Source of the DNA: CAYXVU01 sp964468725
GTDB taxonomy: Bacteria > Acidobacteriota > Blastocatellia > UBA7656
Assembly: GCA_964468725.1 (NCBI GenBank)
Contig: CAYXVU010000084.1
Span: forward strand, 1 to 22,827
Direction: 5' to 3'
Length of the DNA stretch: 22,827 bases
Of the stretch, positions 6,974 through 13,670 are shown piece after piece (position 1 is the first letter of the stretch; each line of letters begins with the position of its first letter). The notes under the pieces are model-generated. The model saw nothing but the letters and a program-made list of their open reading frames with translations. It had not been told where the DNA came from and did not search any database. Made by a program: the position numbers and the translations under genes.

Positions 6974-7004
6974 AGATTTGGAAGCGCGCGCCGCTTCCAA
7001 ATCT
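6974..7004 (+). repeat. Perfect 13-bp intercistronic hairpin between subunit and accessory genes
   Basis: AGATTTGGAAGCG (6974-6986) and CGCTTCCAAATCT (6992-7004) are perfect complements with a 5-base loop CGCGC. It lies in the 110-base spacer between the last RebB-like gene and the first accessory gene. The downstream bases (GCTCTTGCTG) are not a T-run, so partial termination, 3'-end protection or RNase processing are the likely roles. Confidence 0.8.
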
Positions 7005-7063
7005 GCTCTTGCTGTGCGCCGGAGAACTGTCACCCGCACCTGTGTAAAGAAAGCGAGGGTCCC

Positions 7064-7765
7064 ATGAGTTTGAATTTCGCTTGGTATAACGGCGTTGACT
7101 CCAGCGACATGATTGGGCAGCTACAACTGGCGCTCTATCCTTTAGGGCAATCGCCGAAACTCAACCCCGATCTGAATCCGACGGTATCGGCACAAGTTCC
7201 ATCAACCTTCGCCACCACGTTGCAGAATATCGCCAACTGGTGGAACCTGCCGCGCTCACAGGCTGCCAGAGACACCCTGATTGATGCCTACATCTATCAA
7301 GCGATGGTGCTCGGCACGAGCCCCGGTTTGATGGTCAGTTGCGAAGAGTTCATTGCCGAAAACAACAAGCGCATGGGCGACGGAGCCATCAGTTATTTGT
7401 TTTCGGCTATCAATTCGGGAACCTCAACGCCGATTTACAGCCCTTCGATTGCCCTCGAAGCGCAAAAGAGCATCATCCCTTTGCCCGCTGGGATGGATAC
7501 GGAACCCAACGGCCAGAACATCGTGCTGGCCGAGATGGCGACCCTCTGGCAACTCGGAAATCTCCAAACCGGGTGCAATCGCGGCGTGCTCACGGACGGT
7601 CAGTATTGGGTCTTTTATGAGATTCAATTCCAACAGGAGCAATTCATTCTCAACTCGACGGTATCCTACGATACCGATAACAGCAGTGGCGTCGCCTCTG
7701 TGCTCGGATTGCTCAGTCGCTTCTTCGTCAATTTCAGCTCAAGCACCAGTCAGTTGTTGTCCTGA
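7064..7765 (+). CDS. Hypothetical protein, 233 aa, first accessory gene of the reb cluster
   Basis: No family is recognised. The protein starts MSLNFAWYNGVDSSDMIGQL; ATG at 7064 is preceded by GAGGG with a short spacer. An in-frame ATG at 6950 overlaps the previous stop, but starting there would translate the perfect hairpin, so 7064 is preferred. The sequence is rich in Trp, Tyr, Gln and Asn, with no signal peptide. A helical middle (residues 45-115) is followed by a mixed part containing LAEMATLWQLGN and GQYWVFYEIQFQQEQFIL, and the end is hydrophobic and Ser-rich (LLSRFFVNFSSSTSQLLS). It may associate with membranes or with the polymer. Codon use fits its neighbours and it is clearly translated. 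Confidence 0.75.
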   Translation: MSLNFAWYNGVDSSDMIGQLQLALYPLGQSPKLNPDLNPTVSAQVPSTFATTLQNIANWWNLPRSQAARDTLIDAYIYQAMVLGTSPGLMVSCEEFIAENNKRMGDGAISYLFSAINSGTSTPIYSPSIALEAQKSIIPLPAGMDTEPNGQNIVLAEMATLWQLGNLQTGCNRGVLTDGQYWVFYEIQFQQEQFILNSTVSYDTDNSSGVASVLGLLSRFFVNFSSSTSQLLS

Positions 7766-7859
7766 CGCGGCGGTTTCTGCAATCGAATGGCAGACTCAAC
7801 CAACCATCGCCAGCGGCACAGACCGCCAACCCGGCTTCTCAGCGATCCTGTAGGGATAA

Positions 7860-7876
7860 GCGGCTTGGCGAGCCGC
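7860..7876 (+). repeat. Intercistronic hairpin before the GIY-YIG-like gene
   Basis: GCGGCT (7860-7865) and AGCCGC (7871-7876) form a perfect 6-bp stem with loop TGGCG in the 149-base spacer. The strong ribosome site of the next gene (GGAGGTG) lies about 25 bases downstream and remains outside the stem. Confidence 0.5.
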
Positions 7877-7914
7877 AGCCCTAGCTCTGCCTGCTGAAGC
7901 GGAGGTGAAGACGG

Positions 7915-8415
7915 ATGCCTATCAACATCACTTGGAGCGCCAGAATCTATGCCGTGCAAGCGGCGCAGCCCTATATGGATCATGACCATGTCTATCAACT
8001 CGAACTGCGGGATGGCGATGGGAATCTGATCCCGAACGCTCTGGGCAACTTTCTCTACATCATTCAAAACCAAGACGGTGTTCCGGTCTACGCCGGTCAA
8101 GCCGATAGGCTGCGAAACCGATTCGATGCACGAGGCAGAGTCCTCAGAGAGTTCGGTTTAAATCCCGCAGAGGTTCTTGCTGGCTACACCGTACGAACCG
8201 CAACCGTCGCGCCGGGCGCCCAACTGAATGCGGCGGAGAGATGGTTAGTACGCATTCTTTATCTTGCCGATCAGGATGCGGAGGAGCAGACCTTGACGAA
8301 CGTTGCCTTGACGCAGGCCTTCGAGGCGACGGAGGACCTGACCATTAACAATCTTGGCACCGTGCCCGGTTACTTGGAAGACCAGTACGAATACGACGAG
8401 GGCGCAGAGATTTAA
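7915..8415 (+). CDS. GIY-YIG-like domain protein
   Basis: A 166-aa protein with a GIY-YIG type pattern at residues 44-70. GNFLYII stands in place of the first motif, then VYAG in place of YIG, then QADRLRNRF, which supplies the conserved arginine. NAAERWLVR (E108) supplies the candidate metal-binding glutamate, and TINNLG at 143-148 could supply the late asparagine. GIY-YIG domains cut DNA or RNA (UvrC, homing and restriction enzymes). Here the first motif is degenerate, so nuclease activity is uncertain and a binding role is possible. A 40-residue N-terminal region precedes the domain, and the C-terminal 15 residues are very acidic. GGAGGTG lies 7 bases before ATG. Co-transcription with RebB-like genes is likely. 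Confidence 0.65.
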   Translation: MPINITWSARIYAVQAAQPYMDHDHVYQLELRDGDGNLIPNALGNFLYIIQNQDGVPVYAGQADRLRNRFDARGRVLREFGLNPAEVLAGYTVRTATVAPGAQLNAAERWLVRILYLADQDAEEQTLTNVALTQAFEATEDLTINNLGTVPGYLEDQYEYDEGAEI

Positions 8416-8438
8416 GCAAAACGGCGACCGTGCCTTCA

Positions 8439-8472
8439 CCGCCGCGCAGAGCGTTGCGCCGGGGCGCGGCGG
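8439..8472 (+). repeat. Intercistronic GC-rich hairpin
   Basis: CCGCCGCGC (8439-8447) pairs perfectly with GCGCGGCGG (8464-8472), spacer 16 bases. It lies in the 104-base spacer between the GIY-YIG-like gene and the 270-aa orphan. No T-run follows; the ribosome site AAGGAGA of the next gene lies outside the stem. Confidence 0.6.
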
Positions 8473-8519
8473 CTGGCAGAGCCGATTGGCCGCCGAATCG
8501 AATCGTTTAAGGAGAACTG

Positions 8520-9332
8520 ATGGAAAGCGTCTATACCTTGACAGCGGGTGAAAGCCACGAGTTTCGCGGCGGCGCGCTCGCCATTCGCATCGCCAACCCG
8601 TCAAAGACGGCGCGCGGCGCTGCCGAGATCATCTTTCTCAACTCTTCGCGCCAAACCTTCCGCGAAGCCTTGCCCCCCGGCGGCAGCCTCACACAGGCCA
8701 ATGCGCGAGGGTCTGCGGTTCAAGTGGTCAATCGCGGCAAGACGCAACTGCTGATTCAGCCTGTGTATGCCATCGAACTGGTTGCCGATGGCTTATCCGC
8801 CGAACGCTACAGTGATTTGTGGTCGGCATTCGACGCCAGCGGTTTTCAAGTGCAGCCCTGCCGCACAGAGCGCGATGCCTTGCCCGATAGAGCGGCAGTC
8901 GTGTACGCGCCCGACGCGGCTGGCAATCAATGGCCTGTGGCTATGCAGATACGAGAGATTTTGCAGGCGCAGGGAGTCTCTGATGTCGCGCTGGTTGACG
9001 CAGATTCGCTAAGCTTTGATCTACCCGACGGCAATTTCATCGTCGTGCCCGCTGCGGTGACCTGCTCGCTGCGCACTCTCACCTGCGTGCAGGTCTATCA
9101 CGAACCGGAACGCACCCGCGTGGCGTTGGTCAATGGAATCGGGTGGCTGGAATACGATGCTGACGGCGCGCGAGTCATCGTTGCCGATGCGTGGGTCGTC
9201 CACCCGCCACAGACCGACCGCACTTACTTTATCGCCAGCGTTGACGGGACGGCCATCACCCAATTTCGCAATATGGCTTGCCAATCATCAGGCCCGAACA
9301 ACACCTATGTCTTCACCTGTCTCAACTCGTAG
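8520..9332 (+). CDS. Hypothetical protein, 270 aa, reb-cluster accessory
   Basis: Family not recognised. AAGGAGA lies 4-5 bases before ATG. Residues 1-95 are predicted by eye to be beta-rich (YTLTAGESHEFRGGALAIRI, AVQVVNRGKTQLLIQPVYAI), like a small beta-sandwich. Residues 95-175 look alpha/beta (YSDLWSAFDASGFQVQPC, then MQIREILQAQGVSDVALVDA). The C-terminal 90 residues are again beta-like with four to five Cys (CSLRTLTCVQVY, MACQSSG, FTCLNS). There is no signal peptide or membrane helix. The stop is 38 bases before the protease start with no hairpin between, so the two may be tightly co-expressed partners. Confidence 0.75.
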   Translation: MESVYTLTAGESHEFRGGALAIRIANPSKTARGAAEIIFLNSSRQTFREALPPGGSLTQANARGSAVQVVNRGKTQLLIQPVYAIELVADGLSAERYSDLWSAFDASGFQVQPCRTERDALPDRAAVVYAPDAAGNQWPVAMQIREILQAQGVSDVALVDADSLSFDLPDGNFIVVPAAVTCSLRTLTCVQVYHEPERTRVALVNGIGWLEYDADGARVIVADAWVVHPPQTDRTYFIASVDGTAITQFRNMACQSSGPNNTYVFTCLNS

Positions 9333-9370
9333 TTGATGCACAAGGCTGCGTCAGCTTAGGAGGCGAAGCA

Positions 9371-10321
9371 ATGCTGGAAAACTTACAAGCGGCACACCTT
9401 GCCATCTCAAAATTCATGCAGGCGAAAACCGATGCGGATTTGCCTATCGTGCTGGCTTATGTAGACCCCATCCAACCGGCGCTCGTCATCGGCATTGATG
9501 CGCAAGCAGCGCTGCCGCCTCAGCAATACCGTCAACGGCTACGCCATTTCGTCGAGAGTTTGCCTCTCCGCTTGCAGGGTGTGAGCCTGAGCCGACATAG
9601 CAGCGCAGGCCCGAAGCAGCAACTCTTTGATCCGATCATTGGTGGGATTCAAATGGTCTGCAACTTTACAGTCGAAGGTTACAGCCCTTCGACAATCGCT
9701 GTCGTCGGAAGTTTGGGTGGCACGTTGGGGTTTATCGTGTCCGGGCACGGCGTCGGGAAGACGAATAAGGCCGTCTATCAGCCATCGAGCGGTTCGAGCA
9801 ATCGCATCGGCACAGTGAAACTGGTCTCTAACTGGCAAGGTGGAACTTGCGACGCCGCTTGGGTCCAATATAAAAACGCAACCCGGCAAATACCGCCAAA
9901 AGGATTGATCTACAAAAACGGCGCGCCGTACAAGGTGACAGGCACAAAGGATTCGACGCATTCCAACCTGAAGGATCAAGTCACCATGCAAGGCTCGGCT
10001 TCAGCGGGCAAATCCGATGGCCGAATCGAAGCCCTACAAGCGACGGTGAAGTTTGCATCGGGAAGCTTTGAGTCGCAGACTCTCAGCAATCAGGTGCTTA
10101 CCAACTATAAGAGCATAGCAGGGGATAGCGGCGCGCCGGTGTTTGAGGATGCAGGCGGCGACAACGTGACCTTTCTCGGCGTCAATGTCGGCGAAGCAGC
10201 GGCTAGCGATGTCGTCTCTGTGGGGCAAGGGCCGGTTTCGCACTTGAGCGAGTATGGGATTTACAGCCCATGGGAGAGCATCGTCCGTGAGTTGGGAGCC
10301 ATTGATGTAGTCGCTTCTTGA
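9371..10321 (+). CDS. Trypsin-like (chymotrypsin-fold) serine protease, non-secreted
   Basis: The catalytic triad is readable: His126 in GTLGFIVSGHGVG, Asp161 in GGTCDAAWVQ, and Ser253 in the classical AGDSGAPVF. Residues 1-85 form an N-terminal domain (VLAYVDPIQPALVIGIDAQA, then YRQRLRHFVESLPL) that could act as a pro-region or substrate-docking domain. The protein has no signal peptide or membrane segment, unlike most bacterial S1-type proteases, so it should act in the cytoplasm or be released on lysis. ATG at 9371 is chosen for its AGGAGG ribosome site; an upstream in-frame ATG at 9278 would overlap the preceding gene by 55 bases. Its place in the reb array suggests it processes a subunit or is triggered with the polymer; that is inference. 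Confidence 0.85.
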   Translation: MLENLQAAHLAISKFMQAKTDADLPIVLAYVDPIQPALVIGIDAQAALPPQQYRQRLRHFVESLPLRLQGVSLSRHSSAGPKQQLFDPIIGGIQMVCNFTVEGYSPSTIAVVGSLGGTLGFIVSGHGVGKTNKAVYQPSSGSSNRIGTVKLVSNWQGGTCDAAWVQYKNATRQIPPKGLIYKNGAPYKVTGTKDSTHSNLKDQVTMQGSASAGKSDGRIEALQATVKFASGSFESQTLSNQVLTNYKSIAGDSGAPVFEDAGGDNVTFLGVNVGEAAASDVVSVGQGPVSHLSEYGIYSPWESIVRELGAIDVVAS

Positions 10322-10390
10322 GTCGTAGACGAAAATTGTCGATTGCTTTTCAACGGATAGGCATCTGAAACGGACAACAGAGAATGGACA

Positions 10391-10591
10391 ATGGAGAGAC
10401 AGTTCGGCAAGCCGGATTCTGCAAGCGCGCCACAGCAATGGTGGGTGCGCAAATCGCCGGTCGGAATTTATATGGCCGTTTTCGGAGAATGCCAAGAAGA
10501 GATGGGCTACCAATGCGTGTTTGGTCCGGCCACCTTTGTCGAATGCGACGAATGGATTAACCGCCAAATTCTGAACACGGCGGGAGAGTAG
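10391..10591 (+). CDS. Small hypothetical protein, 66 aa
   Basis: Not recognised. A compact protein with WWVRKSPVGIYMAVFG, two to three Cys (GECQEEMGYQCVFG, VECDEW) and aromatic residues, lacking signal or membrane segments. It resembles a small folded single-domain protein rather than a chance frame. The stop at 10589-10591 is three bases before the start of the next gene, so the two are translationally coupled. The preceding 69-base spacer contains short repeated tracts (ACAACAGAGAATGGACAATGG). Confidence 0.6.
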   Translation: MERQFGKPDSASAPQQWWVRKSPVGIYMAVFGECQEEMGYQCVFGPATFVECDEWINRQILNTAGE

Positions 10592-10594
10592 AGT

Positions 10595-11026
10595 ATGGCG
10601 TTAACCGACCCCATTCAAGCCGCACAGGAGGCTGTCGCCGAAGCGGAAGCGGCTGCCAGCGCAGCCGTTGCCGAAGCGGAAGCCGCTGTCGCCACTGCGG
10701 AAGCTGAAGCCCAGGCCAGCGCCGCGCTTGGTGATGCGGAGGCTGCCGAAGCCTATCAGTTGACCATGGCGATTTTGCAGGATGGACAGGTGGAATTGAT
10801 TCCGGCGCTGCTGGAACTGATCGCGTCCGCCATTGAGGAAGGGATTGCGACTTATCTGGCCGAGCAGGCGGCAGCGGTCACCGCCCTGCAAGAGATCAAC
10901 GCGGAGTGGAAACTCGCCAGCCAGCAGGCGAGTGCGACTTATAAGAGCGATGCGGCCAGCCTTGCCCAGATGCTCGCTGAATACGAAAGCCGTCTGGCAG
11001 CAACTGCGAGCCGCACGGCAAAGTGA
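10595..11026 (+). CDS. Ala/Glu-rich coiled-coil protein, 143 aa
   Basis: Residues 8-55 consist of repeated Ala-Glu runs (QEAVAEAEAAASAAVAEAEA) that should form a long uninterrupted helix or coiled coil. A more normal helical part follows (MAILQDGQVELIPALLELIA) and then a second amphipathic helix with AEQAAAVTALQEINAEWKLA. No signal peptide. No specific family is assigned; low-complexity composition makes homology calls unreliable. It directly follows the 66-aa gene. A rod-like helical protein in an R-body-type cluster might be a scaffold or an additional filament component, which is speculation. Confidence 0.75.
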   Translation: MALTDPIQAAQEAVAEAEAAASAAVAEAEAAVATAEAEAQASAALGDAEAAEAYQLTMAILQDGQVELIPALLELIASAIEEGIATYLAEQAAAVTALQEINAEWKLASQQASATYKSDAASLAQMLAEYESRLAATASRTAK

Positions 11027-11066
11027 CAGTGCCGACGCTTCTTTACTTAAGAAAGGCAGCCCCTTT

Positions 11067-11393
11067 GTGACCTACGAGATTGTCGCAACTGAAGATCGGG
11101 GCGAGACGGCCAAATTGATCTCTTTGGTCGCCGGAGAGCCGTACCGCAAGAAACATGATCGCATTGTTAAGAGGCTGGCAAGCGGAACGATTCAGCGGCA
11201 GCAACTGGGGAAGATTGACGCGAAAGTCCTACAATCCATCGGCAGCGGTTGCACCTACAAACTCGTTTACACGTATGAGCCGACATCCACGACGGCTGCC
11301 AAGTTGGTGCTGTTGAACCTCTGCGTGCGCGACCGTTCGCACCGCTATCAGATCGTGAGCGCCGCCGGAAAAACGGACGTGCCCTGTAGCTGA
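11067..11393 (+). CDS. Hypothetical protein, 108 aa (GTG start)
   Basis: Not recognised. GTG at 11067 preceded by GAAAGG (10-base spacer) is the preferred start. The frame stays open upstream but overlaps the coiled-coil gene in another frame, where the translation is unnatural. The protein begins TYEIVATEDRGETAKLISLV and is mixed alpha/beta and basic (YRKKHDRIVKRLASG). Its C-terminal half is beta-like (CTYKLVYTYEPTSTTAAKLV, then LNLCVRDRSHRYQIVSA). It lies 40 bases after the previous stop and 28 bases before the next gene, so it is part of the same transcript. Confidence 0.6.
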   Translation: MTYEIVATEDRGETAKLISLVAGEPYRKKHDRIVKRLASGTIQRQQLGKIDAKVLQSIGSGCTYKLVYTYEPTSTTAAKLVLLNLCVRDRSHRYQIVSAAGKTDVPCS

Positions 11394-11421
11394 ACCGGAG
11401 GCCAGTTGGTGAGAAGAAGCA

Positions 11422-11895
11422 ATGGCCAGTAAACGAACCCCGTCATCAAAAAGACGAACCGATGCGAACCAAAACCAACAACCCGCGCCGCCCCTCGCCC
11501 TTGAATTGCAACTGGCGGCACAAGCGATGGTCGAGCAAATCAATAAGCTCCCGCCGGAAGGCCGCCCGGCAGCACAGGCAGCGGCGATTGCGGCAATCAA
11601 AGCGATTGAGGCGACAACAGTCGCGCAGGTTGAAGCATTGCCGGGCGACTGGCCATATTTGCAACCGCCGCGCGTCAAAGTGGAAGCGATTGGCTTAGAG
11701 ATGATGGTCGAACACCTGCCGCCTTCCGCTCCGGCAAAAGACTTTGCGCCGATCATTGAGCTGCTCCGCACAATTGATGAATCGGTCGAACTACCCTACA
11801 GCGTGCCTACCTTCCCGCACTACCAAACCGTCAGCCTGATTCAAGAGCAGACGAATCTGATGGTGAACTACATCAACACACACGTGCTCGGTTGA
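11422..11895 (+). CDS. Hypothetical protein, 157 aa, last gene of the reb-cluster array
   Basis: Not recognised. It has a basic, Gln/Asn-rich N-terminus (MASKRTPSSKRRTDANQNQQ), an Ala-rich helical segment (QAMVEQINKLPPEGRPAAQA, then AAAIAAIKAIEATT) and a C-terminal part with LPYSVPTFPHYQ and a final helix SLIQEQTNLMVNYINTHVLG. No signal or membrane segment. GAGAAG precedes the ATG. After its stop there are 259 bases before the XRE regulator, which appears to have its own promoter, so the array probably ends here, although no intrinsic terminator is evident. Confidence 0.65.
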   Translation: MASKRTPSSKRRTDANQNQQPAPPLALELQLAAQAMVEQINKLPPEGRPAAQAAAIAAIKAIEATTVAQVEALPGDWPYLQPPRVKVEAIGLEMMVEHLPPSAPAKDFAPIIELLRTIDESVELPYSVPTFPHYQTVSLIQEQTNLMVNYINTHVLG

Positions 11896-12087
11896 GAGAT
11901 CAAGAATCGGCGCTCTGAAAAGCCAAATGGCGAGCGGCCAGCCGAACGCAGAGGCAACAGATGGAGAGGAGCAGAATCGCCATCTATCTCCGCTCAGACG
12001 CCTGGGACTTGAATAGACCTACCACAGCTTAAGTGAGCCTTCCCCCATAGACGTGAAGAAGCTGTCTCTTTCGCTCAGCCTGCTACT

Positions 12088-12116
12088 TTGACTTTTACTT
12101 GAGCAGTTGCTAGCTT
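12088..12116 (+). promoter_or_regulatory. Candidate sigma-70 promoter of the XRE regulator
   Basis: TTGACT (12088-12093) and TAGCTT (12111-12116) are separated by 17 bases and lie 39 bases before the ATG at 12155. The -35 is good and the -10 is poor, so the call is weak. The rest of the 11896-12154 spacer holds no gene. Confidence 0.35.
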
Positions 12117-12154
12117 GAAGACGAATCAGCCCAGCGGCTCGACGAAGGAATTGG

Positions 12155-13636
12155 ATGAATCTCAATCACAAAGTCATCTTCGGCATGAAACTCCGGCAGT
12201 TTCGTGAGCAAAAGTGCCTCTCGCTGACCGACTTCGCGGCGCTCACGGATTTGTCAGTCTCCTACCTGACCGAAATCGAAAAAGGCAAAAAGTACCCGAA
12301 GGCTGAAAAGATCGCCCGCCTCGCCGACGCGCTCGGCAGAAGCTATGACGAACTGGTTTCGATTCGCATCAATGAAGAGTTTTCTCCGCTGGCCGATTTT
12401 TTGACCTCGCCGGTGCTGCACAACTTTCCCTATCACCTCTTCGGCATTGCGCCCGCACAGGTCGTCGAGTTGCTGACCCGACAGCCTGCCGAAGCCAGCG
12501 CGTTGGTTAATGCTCTAGTCGGAATTGCCGAACAGTACAATATCGGCGTTGAGCACCTCTTTCGCTCGGCGCTGCGTTCCTATCAGGAACTCAACGCCAA
12601 TTACTTCCCGGAAATCGAAGATGCAGTTGATCGGTTTGTCCAACAGGCCGAGCTGTCAGCCGACCCCACGCCGACCTATCGCGCTCTGCGCAGTTTGATC
12701 GAAACCCAGTTCGGCTATCACCTTGACGATCAGCGGCTGAAGCGACACCCGAACCTCTTGCGCTTCCGCTCGGTGTTGGTCGCCAAGCCGCGCCGCGCGC
12801 CGCAACTGCTCATCAACCCCGCGCTCTCCGAATGGCAGAAGAAGTTCATTCTCGCGCGGGAACTCGGTTATCAGGTGTTAGGGTTGAAAGAGCGCGCTTT
12901 GACCTCTGCCCCCGAAGGGGTGGACTCTTTTGAACAAGTGCTCAACGATTTCAAAGCTTCGTATTTCGCTGGAGCCTTGTTGATTCACCGCGAGCGTTTG
13001 TTGGCCGACCTGAAAGCCTTCTTTGCGCTGACCAAATGGAACCCCGCGCGCTTTCGCGCCTTTCTCGATCAGTATCAAGTGACGCCGGAAATCTTCATGT
13101 ATCGGCTGACCGAAGTGCTGCCGCAATACTTCGGCGTCCGCCTGCACTTTTTGCGCTTCAATCATGAAGGCGGACAGTTCAAGCTGGTCAAACATCTGAA
13201 TATGTCGCAGGTGTTGATTCCGGGCGGCACGGGCGTTCAGGAACACTACTGTCTGCGCTGGCTGGCGATTCGCATCCTGAAAGACCTGCGGGGGCAGAGC
13301 GCCAACGGCAAGGCGATAGAAGAACCGACGGTGGCGGCACAAGTCTCTCAGTTCGTTGACACCGATGCGCAGTTCTTGTGCCTCGCCTTCGCTCGCCACT
13401 TGGCACTCAATACCTCTGCGACTTCATCCGTATCATTAGGTTTTCGCCTTGATGAAAACTTCGAGCGCATCGTGCGCTTCGCTCATGATTCGAAGATCGC
13501 CCGCTTGGTCATTAACGGAACCTGCGAACGTTGCCCGCTCACGGCTGACGATTGCCAAGACCGCGACGCCCCGCCCTCTTTGTTGGAATCCCAAAAGGTG
13601 CGCCGCGATATTGAACGCGAACTCGCTGCGTTGTAG
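12155..13636 (+). CDS. XRE-family transcriptional regulator of the ScfR/RamB-like (HTH + IrrE-like + DUF2083) type
   Basis: A 493-aa protein. Residues 8-68 form a Cro/CI-type helix-turn-helix (MKLRQFREQKCLSLTDFAAL, then VSYLTEIEKGKKYPKAEKIA). The long middle contains a region resembling an ImmA/IrrE metallopeptidase domain, but the expected HExxH helix reads KKFILARELGYQVLGL, so the zinc ligands are missing. The C-terminus has the Cys cluster CERCPLTADDCQDRDAPP, typical of the DUF2083-type domain in regulators that sense short-chain acyl-CoA or redox state. Family members repress or activate metabolic and stress genes. Ribosome site AAGGA lies 7 bases before ATG. It may regulate the upstream reb array or be independent; nothing in the sequence decides this. 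Confidence 0.82.
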   Translation: MNLNHKVIFGMKLRQFREQKCLSLTDFAALTDLSVSYLTEIEKGKKYPKAEKIARLADALGRSYDELVSIRINEEFSPLADFLTSPVLHNFPYHLFGIAPAQVVELLTRQPAEASALVNALVGIAEQYNIGVEHLFRSALRSYQELNANYFPEIEDAVDRFVQQAELSADPTPTYRALRSLIETQFGYHLDDQRLKRHPNLLRFRSVLVAKPRRAPQLLINPALSEWQKKFILARELGYQVLGLKERALTSAPEGVDSFEQVLNDFKASYFAGALLIHRERLLADLKAFFALTKWNPARFRAFLDQYQVTPEIFMYRLTEVLPQYFGVRLHFLRFNHEGGQFKLVKHLNMSQVLIPGGTGVQEHYCLRWLAIRILKDLRGQSANGKAIEEPTVAAQVSQFVDTDAQFLCLAFARHLALNTSATSSVSLGFRLDENFERIVRFAHDSKIARLVINGTCERCPLTADDCQDRDAPPSLLESQKVRRDIERELAAL

Positions 13637-13670
13637 CGACCAACACCTGTTCGTCGGATGGAACCAACCC

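Noticed and set aside
6950..7063. In-frame upstream extension of the 233-aa gene starting at the ATGA overlap
   Set aside because: It would translate through the perfect hairpin and gives an Arg/Cys-rich unnatural stretch; the ATG at 7064 has its own ribosome site.
7787..7897. 36-codon frame starting ATGGCAGAC in the spacer before the GIY-YIG-like gene
   Set aside because: No Shine-Dalgarno, low-information Arg/Pro/Ser-rich peptide, spans the intercistronic hairpin.
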